Made by a program: the position numbers and the translations under genes
The notes under the pieces: generated by a model
Database searches by the model: none
What the model was told of the DNA's origin: nothing
The model's input: only the letters and a program-made list of their open reading frames with translations
Shown: one piece after another, positions 54,501-63,057 of the stretch
How positions within the stretch are numbered: the first letter of the stretch is position 1
Layout of the letters: each line of letters begins with the position of its first letter
Assembly (NCBI GenBank): GCA_017399915.1
Contig: JAFQAS010000065.1
Coordinates: 186,001-250,000, forward strand
DNA length: 64,000 nt
Reading direction: 5' to 3'
Origin: Muribaculaceae bacterium
GTDB taxonomy: Bacteria; Bacteroidota; Bacteroidia; Bacteroidales; Muribaculaceae

Positions 54501-55008
54501 CACTTCAGATGGAACCATCGGACTCACCTCAACCCTTTCATTAGATGGGAAAAAATCTTATCCGTTTGTCAGCTCTGCAATAACAAACAACCCCGATGGA
54601 AGTGCTACAATAGCATTTCCCGTAAGCAACATCGAAGATGGGCAGCACACGCTCACATTAAGTGTTGCCGACAATGCGGGAAATCGTGCCAACTACACGA
54701 TCTCATTTGTTGTTATAAATCGTTCGGCACAAGTATCATTAAACGTTGCTGAAACTCCGGCTCGTACCGAAGCTACATTCTCAATAAAACACAACTTCTT
54801 GGAAGAACCATTCGGTCGCATTGTAATTGAAGACAATAACGGTTCTACTATTTTCTCAAAAGCCAACTGCTCATTCCCATTCACCTGGGATTTGAAAGAT
54901 TCTAACGGCATCCTTGTTGAAGACGGCAACTATAAAGCCTACGTGATACTCAACGGCGGCAACCAATTCAGCAGCTCTGAAAAAACACAAGTTATTGTGG
55001 TAAAATAA
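51550..55008 (+). CDS. porU: Type IX secretion system sortase PorU (C25 family)
   Basis: The 1152-residue protein has a signal peptide (1-25), the PorU opening KLSTGNWVKIKVSNIGMHEI with GFSDPSKVCVYGYGG, a C25 catalytic domain with His646 (YAGHGGE) and Cys679 (FATCDAFSF), the same 33-residue spacing as in gingipain R, then Ig-like domains and a C-terminal FlgD-like region (TFSIKHNFLEEPFGRIVIEDNNG split over two strands). PorU removes the C-terminal sorting domain of T9SS cargo and joins it to anionic LPS at the outer membrane. It is followed by porV, as in Porphyromonas. It lacks an obvious promoter and seems to be read from the rex promoter. Confidence 0.82.
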   Translation: MILHNIYKTLITCLIAIGCISSSYALTSSYYTSNSKLSTGNWVKIKVSNIGMHEISFDQLKAWGFSDPSKVCVYGYGGTALTKNTFSSSFPDDLPAQPVYYCDNKIIFYGEPDLRINLGNSESKIEVLRNMYSTSGYYFLSDVAPNASAMPSSANYNLSNILSREYHNNIIYIENELDNPGLAGTFFFDRSLLNGAQQFSFSLPKPYICSEPAIFKYSYAAKVPSYTALNVEFDHPDSLIYKENHRQVIPSSLSSQYYYTSDGDIQFYINDSTKKDYTFNVSFPTGNNASYAAIDYTYLTYRRQNNLEGEAQMRMLFLNGNQNTNFIISNSNKNIQVWNVTNPLKILPHATKYNETSNKTIGTFDKSYSYSTTGNPCLIAFDPTKTMHQVEYIGAIENQNLHGARTPNMLIITNNLCQPYAEQVAQAHRDYQGLDVLVVNQSQIFNEYSSGTPSAMAYRRFIKMFYDRNKSKFKYLLLFGEGSWDNRGIILPKEDRLLTYQTEIVEDARSAAKAYCSDSYFGMLNDDYDPENIHNNEVHIGIGRIPAQTTLNAQAAANKIVKYLQYPPTSATFNRAIFLADEGDSYGHILQQEENIDSTLAISPSTTCTRAFSTIYFSNGKDAAEARDKITQALHKGQGFFSYAGHGGETSFTGKKLWSVNAINETKYSHAPIAMFATCDAFSFDRKDGGMAEASLYNEDGGFIAIVAACRTVYMQFNQYINRAFTCELFNANEKDLIGDVFRRARNRAATEIVDRTLGVNTLCYNLAGDPAIPLYKPNLNVTTTSINNIEVKDSSTYQISPLSKNLFVGQITDKNGNVQESFNGAITLSLYDGPNLYSSYTKDKTTYVVPYDSIITVPSDKFNPYHSNDSIEILLDENLLAEITVPVTNGKFEATLVAPVPQKSNSVNRLSYFAISDDKKNRAIGHFNLISISEYNAETAISDNSAPVIEQCYINEPSFNNGDIVGNDFMFYANIASDESGINTSDGTIGLTSTLSLDGKKSYPFVSSAITNNPDGSATIAFPVSNIEDGQHTLTLSVADNAGNRANYTISFVVINRSAQVSLNVAETPARTEATFSIKHNFLEEPFGRIVIEDNNGSTIFSKANCSFPFTWDLKDSNGILVEDGNYKAYVILNGGNQFSSSEKTQVIVVK

Positions 55009-55040
55009 TCACTCGCTTATATCATTAACTCACATATAAT

Positions 55041-55075
55041 GAGGAGAAGACGTTTGATGGCTTCTCCTCATTTTT
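55041..55075 (+). terminator. Terminator after porU
   Basis: A 9-bp perfect stem (55041-55049 GAGGAGAAG with 55061-55069) with an 11-nt loop followed by a T-rich tract, 32 bp past the porU stop. It separates porU from porV. Confidence 0.8.
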
Positions 55076-55214
55076 ATTACATAACGTTTAAATCGAGATG
55101 GAATTTACATCACCCTACGCGCCATTTCGCACAATAAAATATCATAAACTCAACCCTCTAAGCAATAAATTGTCATTTTTTGAGTTAATATAATTAGCTA
55201 CATTCTAAAACAAT

Positions 55215-56423
55215 ATGAATAAGAGATTAAAAACTATCGTAATAGGCTTAATTGCCATCGCAATGTGCGTTCCTTCTATTATCGCACAAGAAGCAACCGG
55301 GAAAAACGAATTCAACCCTGTTCAAACCGGTGTAAACTCATTGAATATCGCCCCCGATGCCCGTGGAGCTTCAATGGGCGACCTTGGTGTTGCTACCGAC
55401 CCCGATGTTAACTCACAATATTGGAACCCTTCAAAATATGCTTTTGCATATAGTCGTGGGGCTGTTTCATTGAGTTATACTCCCTGGTTGAGAAAACTTG
55501 TCAATGACATCTTCCTTGCCAACGTGGCCGGATATTGGAAACTCGGCAGTGGCGATAACCAAGCCGTGAGTGCATCTCTTCGTTACTTCTCTCTTGGCGA
55601 GGTAAACACATCGGATCAATCAGGTGTTTCAACTCAAAGCCTTAACCCTTATGAAATGTCGGTCGACTTAGGTTACTCTCGCAAATTGTCTGAAAAATTC
55701 TCTATGGGTGTAGCATTCCGCTATATCTACTCCGACCTCGGATTCTCTGACTCATATGCAGGTGACCAAACCTCAGGAGCCTCAGCTTTTGCTGCCGACA
55801 TCTCAGGTTACTTCACCACATTCCCCATCATCGGTCGCAACGAATGTCAATGGTCATGGGGTTGGAACATCTCAAATATCGGTTCTAAGATTTCATACAA
55901 CAACGGAGAAGACCCCGCATTCCTCCCCACAAACCTAAGAATTGGTACAACATTTACATTCCCTCTTGCCGATTATCACAACCTCGCAATATCGGTTGAT
56001 GCAAATAAGCTATTAGTCCCCACCAAACCTCGTGAAAGCGACTTTAGCGATGATACCGAAGGACAACAAGCCTATCTCGATGCTCTCGAAGATTGGGAAA
56101 ATATGTCGTCAATCTCCGGTATATTCAAGTCTTTTTCCGATGCGCCCGGTGGAGCCAAAGAAGAACTCCGCGAAATCACCTATTCTATAGGTGCTGAATA
56201 TAACTACAACCAACAATTCTTCCTTCGCGCCGGCTACTTCTACGAAAACGAATTCAAAGGCAATCGTCAATACTTTGGCCTTGGTGCTGGATTTGCTCTC
56301 AACGTGTTGAAACTTGATGCTTCATACATGCTTGCAACCGCTCAAACATCACCTCTCGACCAAACACTCCGTTTCACCCTCACATTTGACATGGACGGAC
56401 TGAAAGAATTGATGGGCAAATAA
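55215..56423 (+). CDS. porV: Type IX secretion outer-membrane barrel PorV (LptO)
   Basis: The 402-residue protein has a signal peptide (about 1-25) and the PorV-family opening [20 protein letters not shown] followed by [11 protein letters not shown]. The rest shows alternating barrel strands ([44 protein letters not shown]) in the FadL-like 14-strand pattern. PorV binds cargo released by the Sov translocon and carries it to PorU. It is separated from porU by a terminator and about 200 bp; no clear TAnnTTTG box was found in front of it. ispF follows after 35 bp. Confidence 0.9.
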   Translation: MNKRLKTIVIGLIAIAMCVPSIIAQEATGKNEFNPVQTGVNSLNIAPDARGASMGDLGVATDPDVNSQYWNPSKYAFAYSRGAVSLSYTPWLRKLVNDIFLANVAGYWKLGSGDNQAVSASLRYFSLGEVNTSDQSGVSTQSLNPYEMSVDLGYSRKLSEKFSMGVAFRYIYSDLGFSDSYAGDQTSGASAFAADISGYFTTFPIIGRNECQWSWGWNISNIGSKISYNNGEDPAFLPTNLRIGTTFTFPLADYHNLAISVDANKLLVPTKPRESDFSDDTEGQQAYLDALEDWENMSSISGIFKSFSDAPGGAKEELREITYSIGAEYNYNQQFFLRAGYFYENEFKGNRQYFGLGAGFALNVLKLDASYMLATAQTSPLDQTLRFTLTFDMDGLKELMGK

Positions 56424-56458
56424 TTCACTCAAATTCCACCCTCTTAAAATCGCACGCA

Positions 56459-56938
56459 ATGTATAGAATAGGTCAAGGTTTTGATGTCCACAAACTTGTA
56501 GAGGGACGTGACTTATGGATTGCCGGAGTGAAAATTCCTTATCACTTAGGTCTTTTAGGACACAGCGATGCCGATGTAGCTCTGCACGCTCTATGTGATG
56601 CTCTTTTAGGAGCGGCAGCATTGCGCGATATTGGCTACCATTTCCCCGACACCGACCCAAAATACAAGGGTGCCGATTCAAGAGTGTTACTCCGTAACGT
56701 AAAAGAATTACTACTTAATAAAGGCTATTCAATAGGCAATGTCGATGTAACAATCGCCGCTCAAGCGCCAAAAATGCTGCCTCACATCCCTCAAATGATA
56801 CAAAACATTGCCGACGACTTAGGCATTGAAAATGATTGTGTATCAGTAAAAGCCACTACTACCGAACGTCTTGGCTTTACCGGAAGAGGTGAAGGGATCG
56901 CTGCTTTTGCCGTCGCTTTAATAAAGAAACTAAATTAA
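56459..56938 (+). CDS. ispF: 2-C-methyl-D-erythritol 2,4-cyclodiphosphate synthase
   Basis: The 159-residue protein begins [13 protein letters not shown], with the IspF zinc ligands Asp/His in DVH and His in [32 protein letters not shown] and the C-terminal [17 protein letters not shown] complete the signature. It closes the cyclodiphosphate ring in the methylerythritol phosphate route to isoprenoids and acts as a trimer. It is 35 bp after porV and may be cotranscribed with it. An AT-rich hairpin with T5 at 56945-56974 follows. Confidence 0.95.
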   Translation: MYRIGQGFDVHKLVEGRDLWIAGVKIPYHLGLLGHSDADVALHALCDALLGAAALRDIGYHFPDTDPKYKGADSRVLLRNVKELLLNKGYSIGNVDVTIAAQAPKMLPHIPQMIQNIADDLGIENDCVSVKATTTERLGFTGRGEGIAAFAVALIKKLN

Positions 56939-56944
56939 AATAGG

Positions 56945-56974
56945 TTAATTATATTTAAAATATAGTTAATTTTT
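56945..56974 (+). terminator. Weak AT-rich terminator-like hairpin after ispF
   Basis: Arms 56945-56956 and 56958-56969 are complementary with one G-T pair and leave a tight loop; TTTTT follows. All pairs but one are A-T, so the strength is doubtful. Confidence 0.45.
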
Positions 56975-57016
56975 CACATAACCAAATCTTGAACGAGTTT
57001 GAGGCAACCTATTAAG

Positions 57017-57047
57017 TTGCAAACGGTAGAAAAAAGTTGTAATTTTG
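57017..57047 (+). promoter_or_regulatory. Promoter of the rimP-nusA-infB operon
   Basis: TTGC at 57017-57020 and TAATTTTG at 57040-57047 (matches TAnnTTTG), 19 bp apart. Transcription should begin near 57054, ten bases ahead of the leader hairpin at 57064. Confidence 0.65.
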
Positions 57048-57063
57048 CACTCGTAATAGTCAC

Positions 57064-57090
57064 GGAGGAGGCGATAGCTTCCTCCTTTTT
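57064..57090 (+). terminator. Terminator-like hairpin in the rimP leader (possible attenuator)
   Basis: A 9-bp stem with one G-T pair (57064-57072 GGAGGAGGC with 57077-57085 GCTTCCTCC), loop GATA, then TTTTT (57086-57090). It lies downstream of the predicted rimP promoter and 18 bp before the rimP start codon. A plain terminator for ispF transcripts is the alternative. Confidence 0.6.
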
Positions 57091-57107
57091 ATTAAATCTA
57101 TTAGAAA

Positions 57108-57575
57108 ATGATTGATAAACAGCTACTCACCAAAACAATTGAGCAAGCTATTGAAGGAACATCAATTTTCATTGTCGATGTAAAGATAAATCCGGGCAAT
57201 GCAATTGTTGTAGAAATTGATAGCCCCGAAAATATCGACCTCGACACTTGCGCTACAATTACCCGCAAAATTGAGGCTACTTTTGATCGCGATGTTGAAG
57301 ATTATGAACTTGAAGTGGGATCGGCAGGACTCACTGCCCCTTTCAAAGTAAAAGGACAATATCTCAAAAACATTGGAAACGAAGTAGAAGTGCTCACCCG
57401 TGATGGTCGCAAAATGCAAGGTGTGCTCACTGCCGTTGGCGATGACGAATTCACCATTGAAGTAGCAAAAAAAGTAAAAGAACCGGGAGCCAAACGTCCA
57501 TCAATCGTAATGGAACCCGAGACTTTAAAAATAGACAACACTAAATCAGTAAAATATTTAATTAACTTCAAATAA
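57108..57575 (+). CDS. rimP: Ribosome maturation factor RimP
   Basis: The 155-residue protein matches RimP: an N-terminal alpha/beta domain with VVEIDSPENIDLDTCATITRKIE and YELEVGSAGLTAPFK (the conserved VSSPGL-type motif), and a C-terminal SH3-like barrel (GNEVEVLTRDGRKMQGVLTAV). It assists 30S assembly. It is first in the classic rimP-nusA-infB order. A terminator-like hairpin in its leader suggests feedback control. Confidence 0.92.
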   Translation: MIDKQLLTKTIEQAIEGTSIFIVDVKINPGNAIVVEIDSPENIDLDTCATITRKIEATFDRDVEDYELEVGSAGLTAPFKVKGQYLKNIGNEVEVLTRDGRKMQGVLTAVGDDEFTIEVAKKVKEPGAKRPSIVMEPETLKIDNTKSVKYLINFK

Positions 57576-57589
57576 ATAACAACCACAAA

Positions 57590-58846
57590 ATGGCTAAAAA
57601 AGAGGAAGCACCAAATATGGTGGAAAGATTTGCCGAGTTTAAAGAGCTAAAAAACATCGACAAAACTACAATGATAAGCGTTTTGGAAGAATCATTCCGC
57701 AACGTTCTTAGCAAAATGTTTGGCACTGATGAAAATCTCAACATAATTATGAACCCCGACAAAGGTGACGTTCAGATTTTCCAAAATCTAATAGTTGTTC
57801 CCGACGGAGAAGTTTCTGACCCTAACCAAGAAATAAGTCTTAGCGACGCTCGCGCCGATAACGACCCTGATGCTGAAATTGGCGAAGAACACACTAAAGA
57901 AATTATTTTTGCCAATTTTGGCCGTCGCGCAATCCTCAACTTGCGCCAAACACTCCAATCACGAATCCTCGACCTTCAAAAAGATGCTATTTACGCCAAA
58001 TTTAAAGAACTCGAAGGAGAGCTCGTTACCGGTGAAGTATACCAAATTTGGAAATACGAAACATTACTTCTTGACGACGATAAAAATGAAATTTTGCTAC
58101 CTAAAAGCGAACAAATTCCTAGCGATCATTTCCGCAAAGGCGAAACAGTGAGAGCTGTTGTTGCAAATGTTGACAATAAAAACAAAAACCCCAAAATCAC
58201 CGTTTCTCGCACAAACGAAAATTTCCTTCGCCGTCTTTTCGAACTTGAAGTTCCCGAAATTCACGACGGGCTCATCAATATTCGTGCAGTGGCTCGTATC
58301 CCTGGAGAACGTGCTAAAATCGCTGTTGAAAGCTACGATGAGCGCATCGACCCCGTTGGAGCTTGTGTGGGTGTTAAAGGGTCTCGTATTCATGGCATCG
58401 TGCGCGAACTTCGCAACGAAAACATCGATGTAATCCCTTACACTTCAAACCCCGCTCTTTTCATCGAACGCGCGCTTAGCCCTGCTAAACCATCTTCAAT
58501 GCGTCTTGACAATGAAAACAAAAAAGCCGAAGTGTTCCTTCGCCCCGAAGATGTATCATTAGCCATCGGTAAAGGAGGTTTAAACATCAAGCTTGCATCA
58601 ATGCTCACAGGATATGAGATTGATGTATATCGTGAAGGTGCATACGAAGATGAGGACATCTATCTCGATGACTTTAAAGATGAAATCGATCCATGGATTA
58701 TCGACACCCTCAAAAATATTGGTTGCGTAACAGCTAAGGCCGTTCTCAACACTCCTCGCCAAGAGCTTATCGATAAAGCCGACCTCGAAGAAGACACTGT
58801 TGACGAAGTGCTTCAAATCCTCAATGCCGAATTTGAAGACGATTAA
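57590..58846 (+). CDS. nusA: Transcription termination/antitermination factor NusA
   Basis: The 418-residue protein has the NusA N-terminal RNA-polymerase domain (about 1-130), an S1 domain with VTGEVYQIWKYETLLLDDD, and paired KH domains with EVPEIHDGLINIRAVARIPGERAKIAV and DPVGACVGVKGSRI; the second KH has SLAIGKGGLNIKLAS. It lacks the long acidic repeats of E. coli NusA; the C-terminal part is acidic and helical. It follows rimP by 14 bp. Confidence 0.95.
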   Translation: MAKKEEAPNMVERFAEFKELKNIDKTTMISVLEESFRNVLSKMFGTDENLNIIMNPDKGDVQIFQNLIVVPDGEVSDPNQEISLSDARADNDPDAEIGEEHTKEIIFANFGRRAILNLRQTLQSRILDLQKDAIYAKFKELEGELVTGEVYQIWKYETLLLDDDKNEILLPKSEQIPSDHFRKGETVRAVVANVDNKNKNPKITVSRTNENFLRRLFELEVPEIHDGLINIRAVARIPGERAKIAVESYDERIDPVGACVGVKGSRIHGIVRELRNENIDVIPYTSNPALFIERALSPAKPSSMRLDNENKKAEVFLRPEDVSLAIGKGGLNIKLASMLTGYEIDVYREGAYEDEDIYLDDFKDEIDPWIIDTLKNIGCVTAKAVLNTPRQELIDKADLEEDTVDEVLQILNAEFEDD

Positions 58847-58912
58847 TACACTTCATCTCAGCATCATCAATCTCCTCTAATTCATTTAAAGCAGTAATTC
58901 TTAATAAAACAT

Positions 58913-61744
58913 ATGGCGAAAACAAAAATCAGTAAAGTAGCAAAAGACCTCAACGTGGCACTTCCCACGATGATTGAATTCTTAAACAAAAAGAATATCT
59001 CTATCGACAACAACCCCAACGCTCGTGTTGAAGATGACGTTGTGGAGATTCTTATGAAAGAGTTCAAGAACGACAAAGACCAAAAAAGCAAATCGGAACA
59101 ATTCTCCTCCGAGCGCCAAAAAGAGAGAAGCAAACAAGCGCCTAAAGAAGCGCCTAAAGCCATTGAGGAAATTGTGCTACCGGTAGAACCAGCTACTCAA
59201 CCTAAGATTGTTGGTAAAATCGACATCAACAATATAGGCAAACCAGCAGCTAAAAATACCGAACAAAATAATTCGGCTAAAGACAATGTTTCAGAAAAAC
59301 CTCTTCCCAAAAAAGAAGAAGCTAAGCCTGTTGCTGAATCAAAGCCTCAAAAAGCCGAAGTTGCTCAAAAGCAACCCGAAAAGAAAGTAGAAAAGAAAAA
59401 AGAAGCAGTTAAGCCCGCTGAGGAAGTTAAACCTGTTGTTAAAGTTGAACAACCTCAAGAACCGGTTCAAACAGAAGAGAAAGAAGAAGAAGAAATCTTC
59501 ACCATGAGCCGCCCAACAAATACTCCTACCATCAACGTGGTTGGCAAGATTGACTTATCTGCGATAAATCAACAAACTCGCCCCAAAAAGAAAACTAAAG
59601 AGGAAAAACGCAAAGAGCGCATGGCCAAAGACAATGCCAACCAACAAAATAATGGTGGCAATGCCCAAACCGGTGACCGCAAAAAGCGTAAACGCATTGG
59701 TGGCAAAGAAAAAATCGACATCGAAAAAGCTGCTCAACAAGTTGGAAACAACAATAACAACAATAAGGGTGGCAAAAACGAGCATTCTAAGAAAGAGAAA
59801 AATAAAGAACGCAACAAACGTCCGGTTCACACCGAAGTAAACGAAGAAGACGTACAAAAGCAAATTAAAGAAACCCTTGCTCGCCTCACAAGCAAAGACA
59901 AAGGGCTCAAGAAAGGTGCTAAATGGCGTAAAGAAAAACGCGAAGCAAGTGCCAACCGCGCCCTTGAAGCTGCCGAGCTCGAACAAGCCGAAAGCAAAGT
60001 GTTGAAGCTCACCGAATTCGTTACCGCCAACGACTTGGCTGTGATGATGAACGTGCCCATCAACAACGTTATTGCTACTTGTATGAACCTCGGTGTGATG
60101 GTTTCTATCAACCAACGCCTCGATGCCGAAACAATCAACATCGTTGCCGACGAATTTGGCTACAAAACCGAATATGTATCGGCCGATGTGTCTGAAGCTA
60201 TCGAACAAGAAGAAGATAGAGAAGAAGACTTGACAACTCGTCCTCCGGTAGTTACCGTGATGGGACACGTTGACCATGGTAAAACTTCTTTGCTCGACTA
60301 TATACGTAACGCCAACGTTATCGCCGGTGAAGCCGGAGGTATCACTCAACACATTGGTGCTTACAACGTGAAACTTTCTGATGGCCGTCGCATCACATTC
60401 CTCGACACCCCCGGTCACGAAGCGTTTACCGCCATGCGTGCTCGTGGTGCGAAGATTACCGACTTGTGTATCATCATCGTCGCTGCCGACGATAGCGTGA
60501 TGCCTCAAACCGTTGAAGCTATCAACCACGCTTCAGCTGCCGGCGTGCCCATCGTGTTCGCTATTAACAAAATTGACAAACCTGCCGCCAACCCCGACAA
60601 AATCAAAGAGGCTCTCGCTTCAATGAACTATCTTGTTGAAGACTGGGGCGGTAAATATCAATCACAAGACATCTCGGCCAAAAAAGGTATCGGTGTTGAC
60701 GATTTGATGGAAAAAGTGCTTCTCGAAGCCGAAATGCTCGAATTGAAGGCCAACCCCAACCGCAAGGCAGTGGGATCTATCATCGAATCTTCGCTCGATA
60801 AAGGTCGTGGATATGTGGCAACAGTGCTCGTTCAAAACGGGACACTCCGTGTAGGCGACACTATCCTTGCCGGCACACACTTCGGTAAAGTGAAAGCGAT
60901 GTTCAACGAACGTAACCAACGCATCACCGAAGCCGGTCCTGCCACTCCTACATTGATTCTCGGTTTGAATGGCGCTCCTACTGCAGGTGACACATTCAAC
61001 GTGATGGATACCGACCAAGAAGCTCGCGAAATCGCTACTAAACGCGAACAATTACAACGCGAACAACGTGAACGCACCACTACCAAGCTCACACTCGAAG
61101 AAATTGCTCGTCGTCGTGCTCTTGGCAACTTCCACGAACTCAACATCATCGTTAAGGGTGACGTTGACGGTTCAATCGAAGCATTGTCCGACTCACTTCT
61201 CAAACTTTCAACCGAAGAGATTCAAATCAACGTTATCCACAAAGCTGTGGGTGCTATCTCTGAAAGTGATGTTGTGCTTGCTGCAGCTTCCGATGCTATC
61301 ATCATCGGCTTCCAAGTGCGTCCATCTCTCCCTGCCCGTCGTGCCGCCGAACAAGAAGGCGTACAAATTCGTCTTTACTCAGTCATCTATCAAGCCCTCG
61401 AAGAGGTTAAAGATGCAATGGTGGGTATGCTTGCACCCGAAATCAAAGAAGAAATCACAGGTACTGCCGAAGTGCTTCAAACCTACAAGATTTCGAAAGT
61501 GGGAACAATCGCAGGTTGTATGGTGCGCGAAGGAAAAATCAAACGTGCTTGCAAAATACGCTTGATTCGCGATGGTATCGTAATCTATACCGGCGACCTT
61601 GGTTCACTCAAACGTTTCAAGGACGACGTGAAAGAAGTGGCTTCGGGCTACGATTGCGGCCTTAACATTGCCGGATACAACGACATCAAAGAAGGCGATA
61701 TAATCGAAGGATTTGAAGAAGTTGAAGTAAATCGCACTTTATAA
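58913..61744 (+). CDS. infB: Translation initiation factor IF-2
   Basis: The 943-residue protein has the IF2 N-terminal helix module ([20 protein letters not shown]), a long Lys/Glu/Gln-rich linker (about 60-350), and a GTPase core from about residue 445: [17 protein letters not shown] (G1), [16 protein letters not shown] (G3), [12 protein letters not shown] (G4), followed by beta-barrel and C1/C2 domains. It brings initiator tRNA to the 30S subunit. The linker is low complexity and probably disordered, as is usual for IF2. Confidence 0.96.
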   Translation: MAKTKISKVAKDLNVALPTMIEFLNKKNISIDNNPNARVEDDVVEILMKEFKNDKDQKSKSEQFSSERQKERSKQAPKEAPKAIEEIVLPVEPATQPKIVGKIDINNIGKPAAKNTEQNNSAKDNVSEKPLPKKEEAKPVAESKPQKAEVAQKQPEKKVEKKKEAVKPAEEVKPVVKVEQPQEPVQTEEKEEEEIFTMSRPTNTPTINVVGKIDLSAINQQTRPKKKTKEEKRKERMAKDNANQQNNGGNAQTGDRKKRKRIGGKEKIDIEKAAQQVGNNNNNNKGGKNEHSKKEKNKERNKRPVHTEVNEEDVQKQIKETLARLTSKDKGLKKGAKWRKEKREASANRALEAAELEQAESKVLKLTEFVTANDLAVMMNVPINNVIATCMNLGVMVSINQRLDAETINIVADEFGYKTEYVSADVSEAIEQEEDREEDLTTRPPVVTVMGHVDHGKTSLLDYIRNANVIAGEAGGITQHIGAYNVKLSDGRRITFLDTPGHEAFTAMRARGAKITDLCIIIVAADDSVMPQTVEAINHASAAGVPIVFAINKIDKPAANPDKIKEALASMNYLVEDWGGKYQSQDISAKKGIGVDDLMEKVLLEAEMLELKANPNRKAVGSIIESSLDKGRGYVATVLVQNGTLRVGDTILAGTHFGKVKAMFNERNQRITEAGPATPTLILGLNGAPTAGDTFNVMDTDQEAREIATKREQLQREQRERTTTKLTLEEIARRRALGNFHELNIIVKGDVDGSIEALSDSLLKLSTEEIQINVIHKAVGAISESDVVLAAASDAIIIGFQVRPSLPARRAAEQEGVQIRLYSVIYQALEEVKDAMVGMLAPEIKEEITGTAEVLQTYKISKVGTIAGCMVREGKIKRACKIRLIRDGIVIYTGDLGSLKRFKDDVKEVASGYDCGLNIAGYNDIKEGDIIEGFEEVEVNRTL

Positions 61745-61754
61745 TTATAGGCTA

Positions 61755-62234
61755 ATGTCAACAGCCTATATCAATATAGGTTCTAATATGGGTAATCGCA
61801 ATGCTCTCATCAAGCAAGCGATTGCCCATATTGAGTTTTTATGCAACGCCAAGACTCGCAAATCGCCCTACGTTGAATCAGAACCATGGGGATATGATTC
61901 GCCAAACACGTTCCTCAACATAGGCATTGCCATAGAAACTCAGCTCAATCCACAAGAGTTGCTTGATTCACTACTTAAAATAGAGAAAAGCATCTCCCCA
62001 TCATCACATCGCGATGAAGATGGCAACTATATCGACCGACTCATCGACATAGACCTCATCGCTGTAGATGATATTGTTATCAACTCTGCTACCTTGCAAC
62101 TCCCTCACCCTCGCATGCACTTGCGCGACTTTGTATTGACACCCATGATGCACCTCAACCCATCGTGGGTTCACCCCATATTAAATAAAACAATCACCCA
62201 ACTATATCACCAATTATATGAAAAAGATAATTAA
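61755..62234 (+). CDS. folK: 2-amino-4-hydroxy-6-hydroxymethyldihydropteridine diphosphokinase (HPPK)
   Basis: The 159-residue protein has the HPPK signatures YINIGSNMGNRNALIKQA at the start, PYVESEPWGYDSPNTFLN, and DRLIDIDLIAVDD with LPHPRMHLRDFVLTPM. It transfers diphosphate from ATP to the pterin alcohol in folate synthesis. It starts 11 bp after infB, and its last 17 bp overlap the thioesterase gene in another frame. Confidence 0.94.
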   Translation: MSTAYINIGSNMGNRNALIKQAIAHIEFLCNAKTRKSPYVESEPWGYDSPNTFLNIGIAIETQLNPQELLDSLLKIEKSISPSSHRDEDGNYIDRLIDIDLIAVDDIVINSATLQLPHPRMHLRDFVLTPMMHLNPSWVHPILNKTITQLYHQLYEKDN

Positions 62235-62694
62235 CCCTTGGATTGGCCTTGAGGATGAAGGCTACAACTGTTTTGCATGCGCCCCTCACAACCCCTGTGG
62301 ACTAAAAATGGAATTTTGGGAAGATGGCGACGACATCGTTTCGTATTGGAACCCCGGCGACAACTTCCAAGGATGGATAAAAACTCTCCACGGAGGCATT
62401 CAAGCTACAATTATGGACGAAGTGGGAGCATGGTTAATTGCTCGCAAACTACAAACTTCGGCCATGACCACCAACCTCAACATAAGATATCGCCGGCCAA
62501 TCCCCACTGGCGACAACGTAACCTTAGAAGCCCGCGCTCGCCTACGCGAACAAAAGAAAATGTTTGCCATCATCGACGTAACCCTATCGGTAAAAGGTCG
62601 TGTGTGTTCCGAAGCCGAACTAACTTATTATTGTTTTTCAAAAGAAAAAGCCACCGAAGAATTCCACTTCCGCGGCTGCGAAGTTGAAAAATAA
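62218..62694 (+). CDS. PaaI-type hotdog-fold thioesterase family protein
   Basis: The 158-residue protein has a small N-terminal CFACAPHNPCGLKMEFW segment and then a hotdog-fold region: LHGGIQATIMDEVGAW (the HGG-type helix start), TTNLNIRYRRPIP and GRVCSEAELTYYCF. This layout, with a Cys-rich start, is seen in Bacteroidota PaaI/YbgC-type thioesterases that cleave acyl-CoA. The substrate is unknown. It overlaps folK by 17 bp, so translation is probably coupled. Confidence 0.85.
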   Translation: MKKIINPWIGLEDEGYNCFACAPHNPCGLKMEFWEDGDDIVSYWNPGDNFQGWIKTLHGGIQATIMDEVGAWLIARKLQTSAMTTNLNIRYRRPIPTGDNVTLEARARLREQKKMFAIIDVTLSVKGRVCSEAELTYYCFSKEKATEEFHFRGCEVEK

Positions 62695-62734
62695 TTTTTT
62701 TCACATCTTTATTAAATTCTATTATTTTTTTTAT

Positions 62735-62742
62735 TAAATTTG
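62735..62742 (+). promoter_or_regulatory. -7 box (TAAATTTG) for the structured RNA candidate
   Basis: TAAATTTG matches TAnnTTTG; a start site near 62749 would place all the hairpins described for 62748-63011 inside the transcript. Confidence 0.55.
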
Positions 62743-62747
62743 CAACG

Positions 62748-63011
62748 ATTTAGGATTTTACATTTTTTGAAGGTCCTTTGATACGACATATTTTAACTTA
62801 GGTGTTATTGAAATTATCTTCTTAGCTCAAACTTGGCGGTTTGCATATTCGACGAAGATTTTTAGCGATAGCACCTACATTGATTGCCTATATATCATTT
62901 TAAAGTTATATATAGAAGCATCGGTGTGGGGGCTTTGCATTATCAGTTGAATGGGTACGCCAAGACCCGAGCTAATGGTAACGCAATACAATCTCCGCAC
63001 CTATTATTTTT
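62748..63011 (+). ncRNA. Candidate structured non-coding RNA, about 260 nt
   Basis: Between a -7 box and a T-rich end (63002-63011) lie three consecutive helices. Domain 1: 62799-62810 with 62866-62877 (12 bp, two G-U), extended by ATCTTC/GAAGAT (62816-62821, 62854-62859) and a CAAAC/GTTTG tip. Domain 2: CTATATAT/ATATATAG (62888-62895, 62908-62915). Domain 3: 62923-62931 with 62993-63001 (9 bp, two G-U), an inner helix 62935-62945 with 62976-62986, and a GGGT/ACCC tip. The last helix plus T tract could act as terminator. The transcript has no long open frame. Candidates include a 6S-like or Bacteroidales-specific RNA, or a leader of the downstream lipoprotein gene. Confidence 0.55.
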
Positions 63012-63017
63012 ATAACC

Positions 63018-63039
63018 GTTTCTTTGGAGGTTGAGAAAC
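63018..63039 (+). promoter_or_regulatory. Small hairpin with GGAGG in its loop before the lipoprotein gene
   Basis: GTTTCT (63018-63023) pairs perfectly with AGAAAC (63034-63039); the 10-nt loop contains GGAGG. The start codon is 18 bp further on, so it could influence translation start. Confidence 0.4.
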
Positions 63040-63057
63040 ACATAATAATTTGCCTAT

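Noticed and set aside
59555-60529. 324-codon minus-strand frame opposite infB
   Set aside because: It lies wholly inside the well-supported infB coding sequence; the Lys/Glu/Asn-rich IF2 linker gives an open antisense frame.
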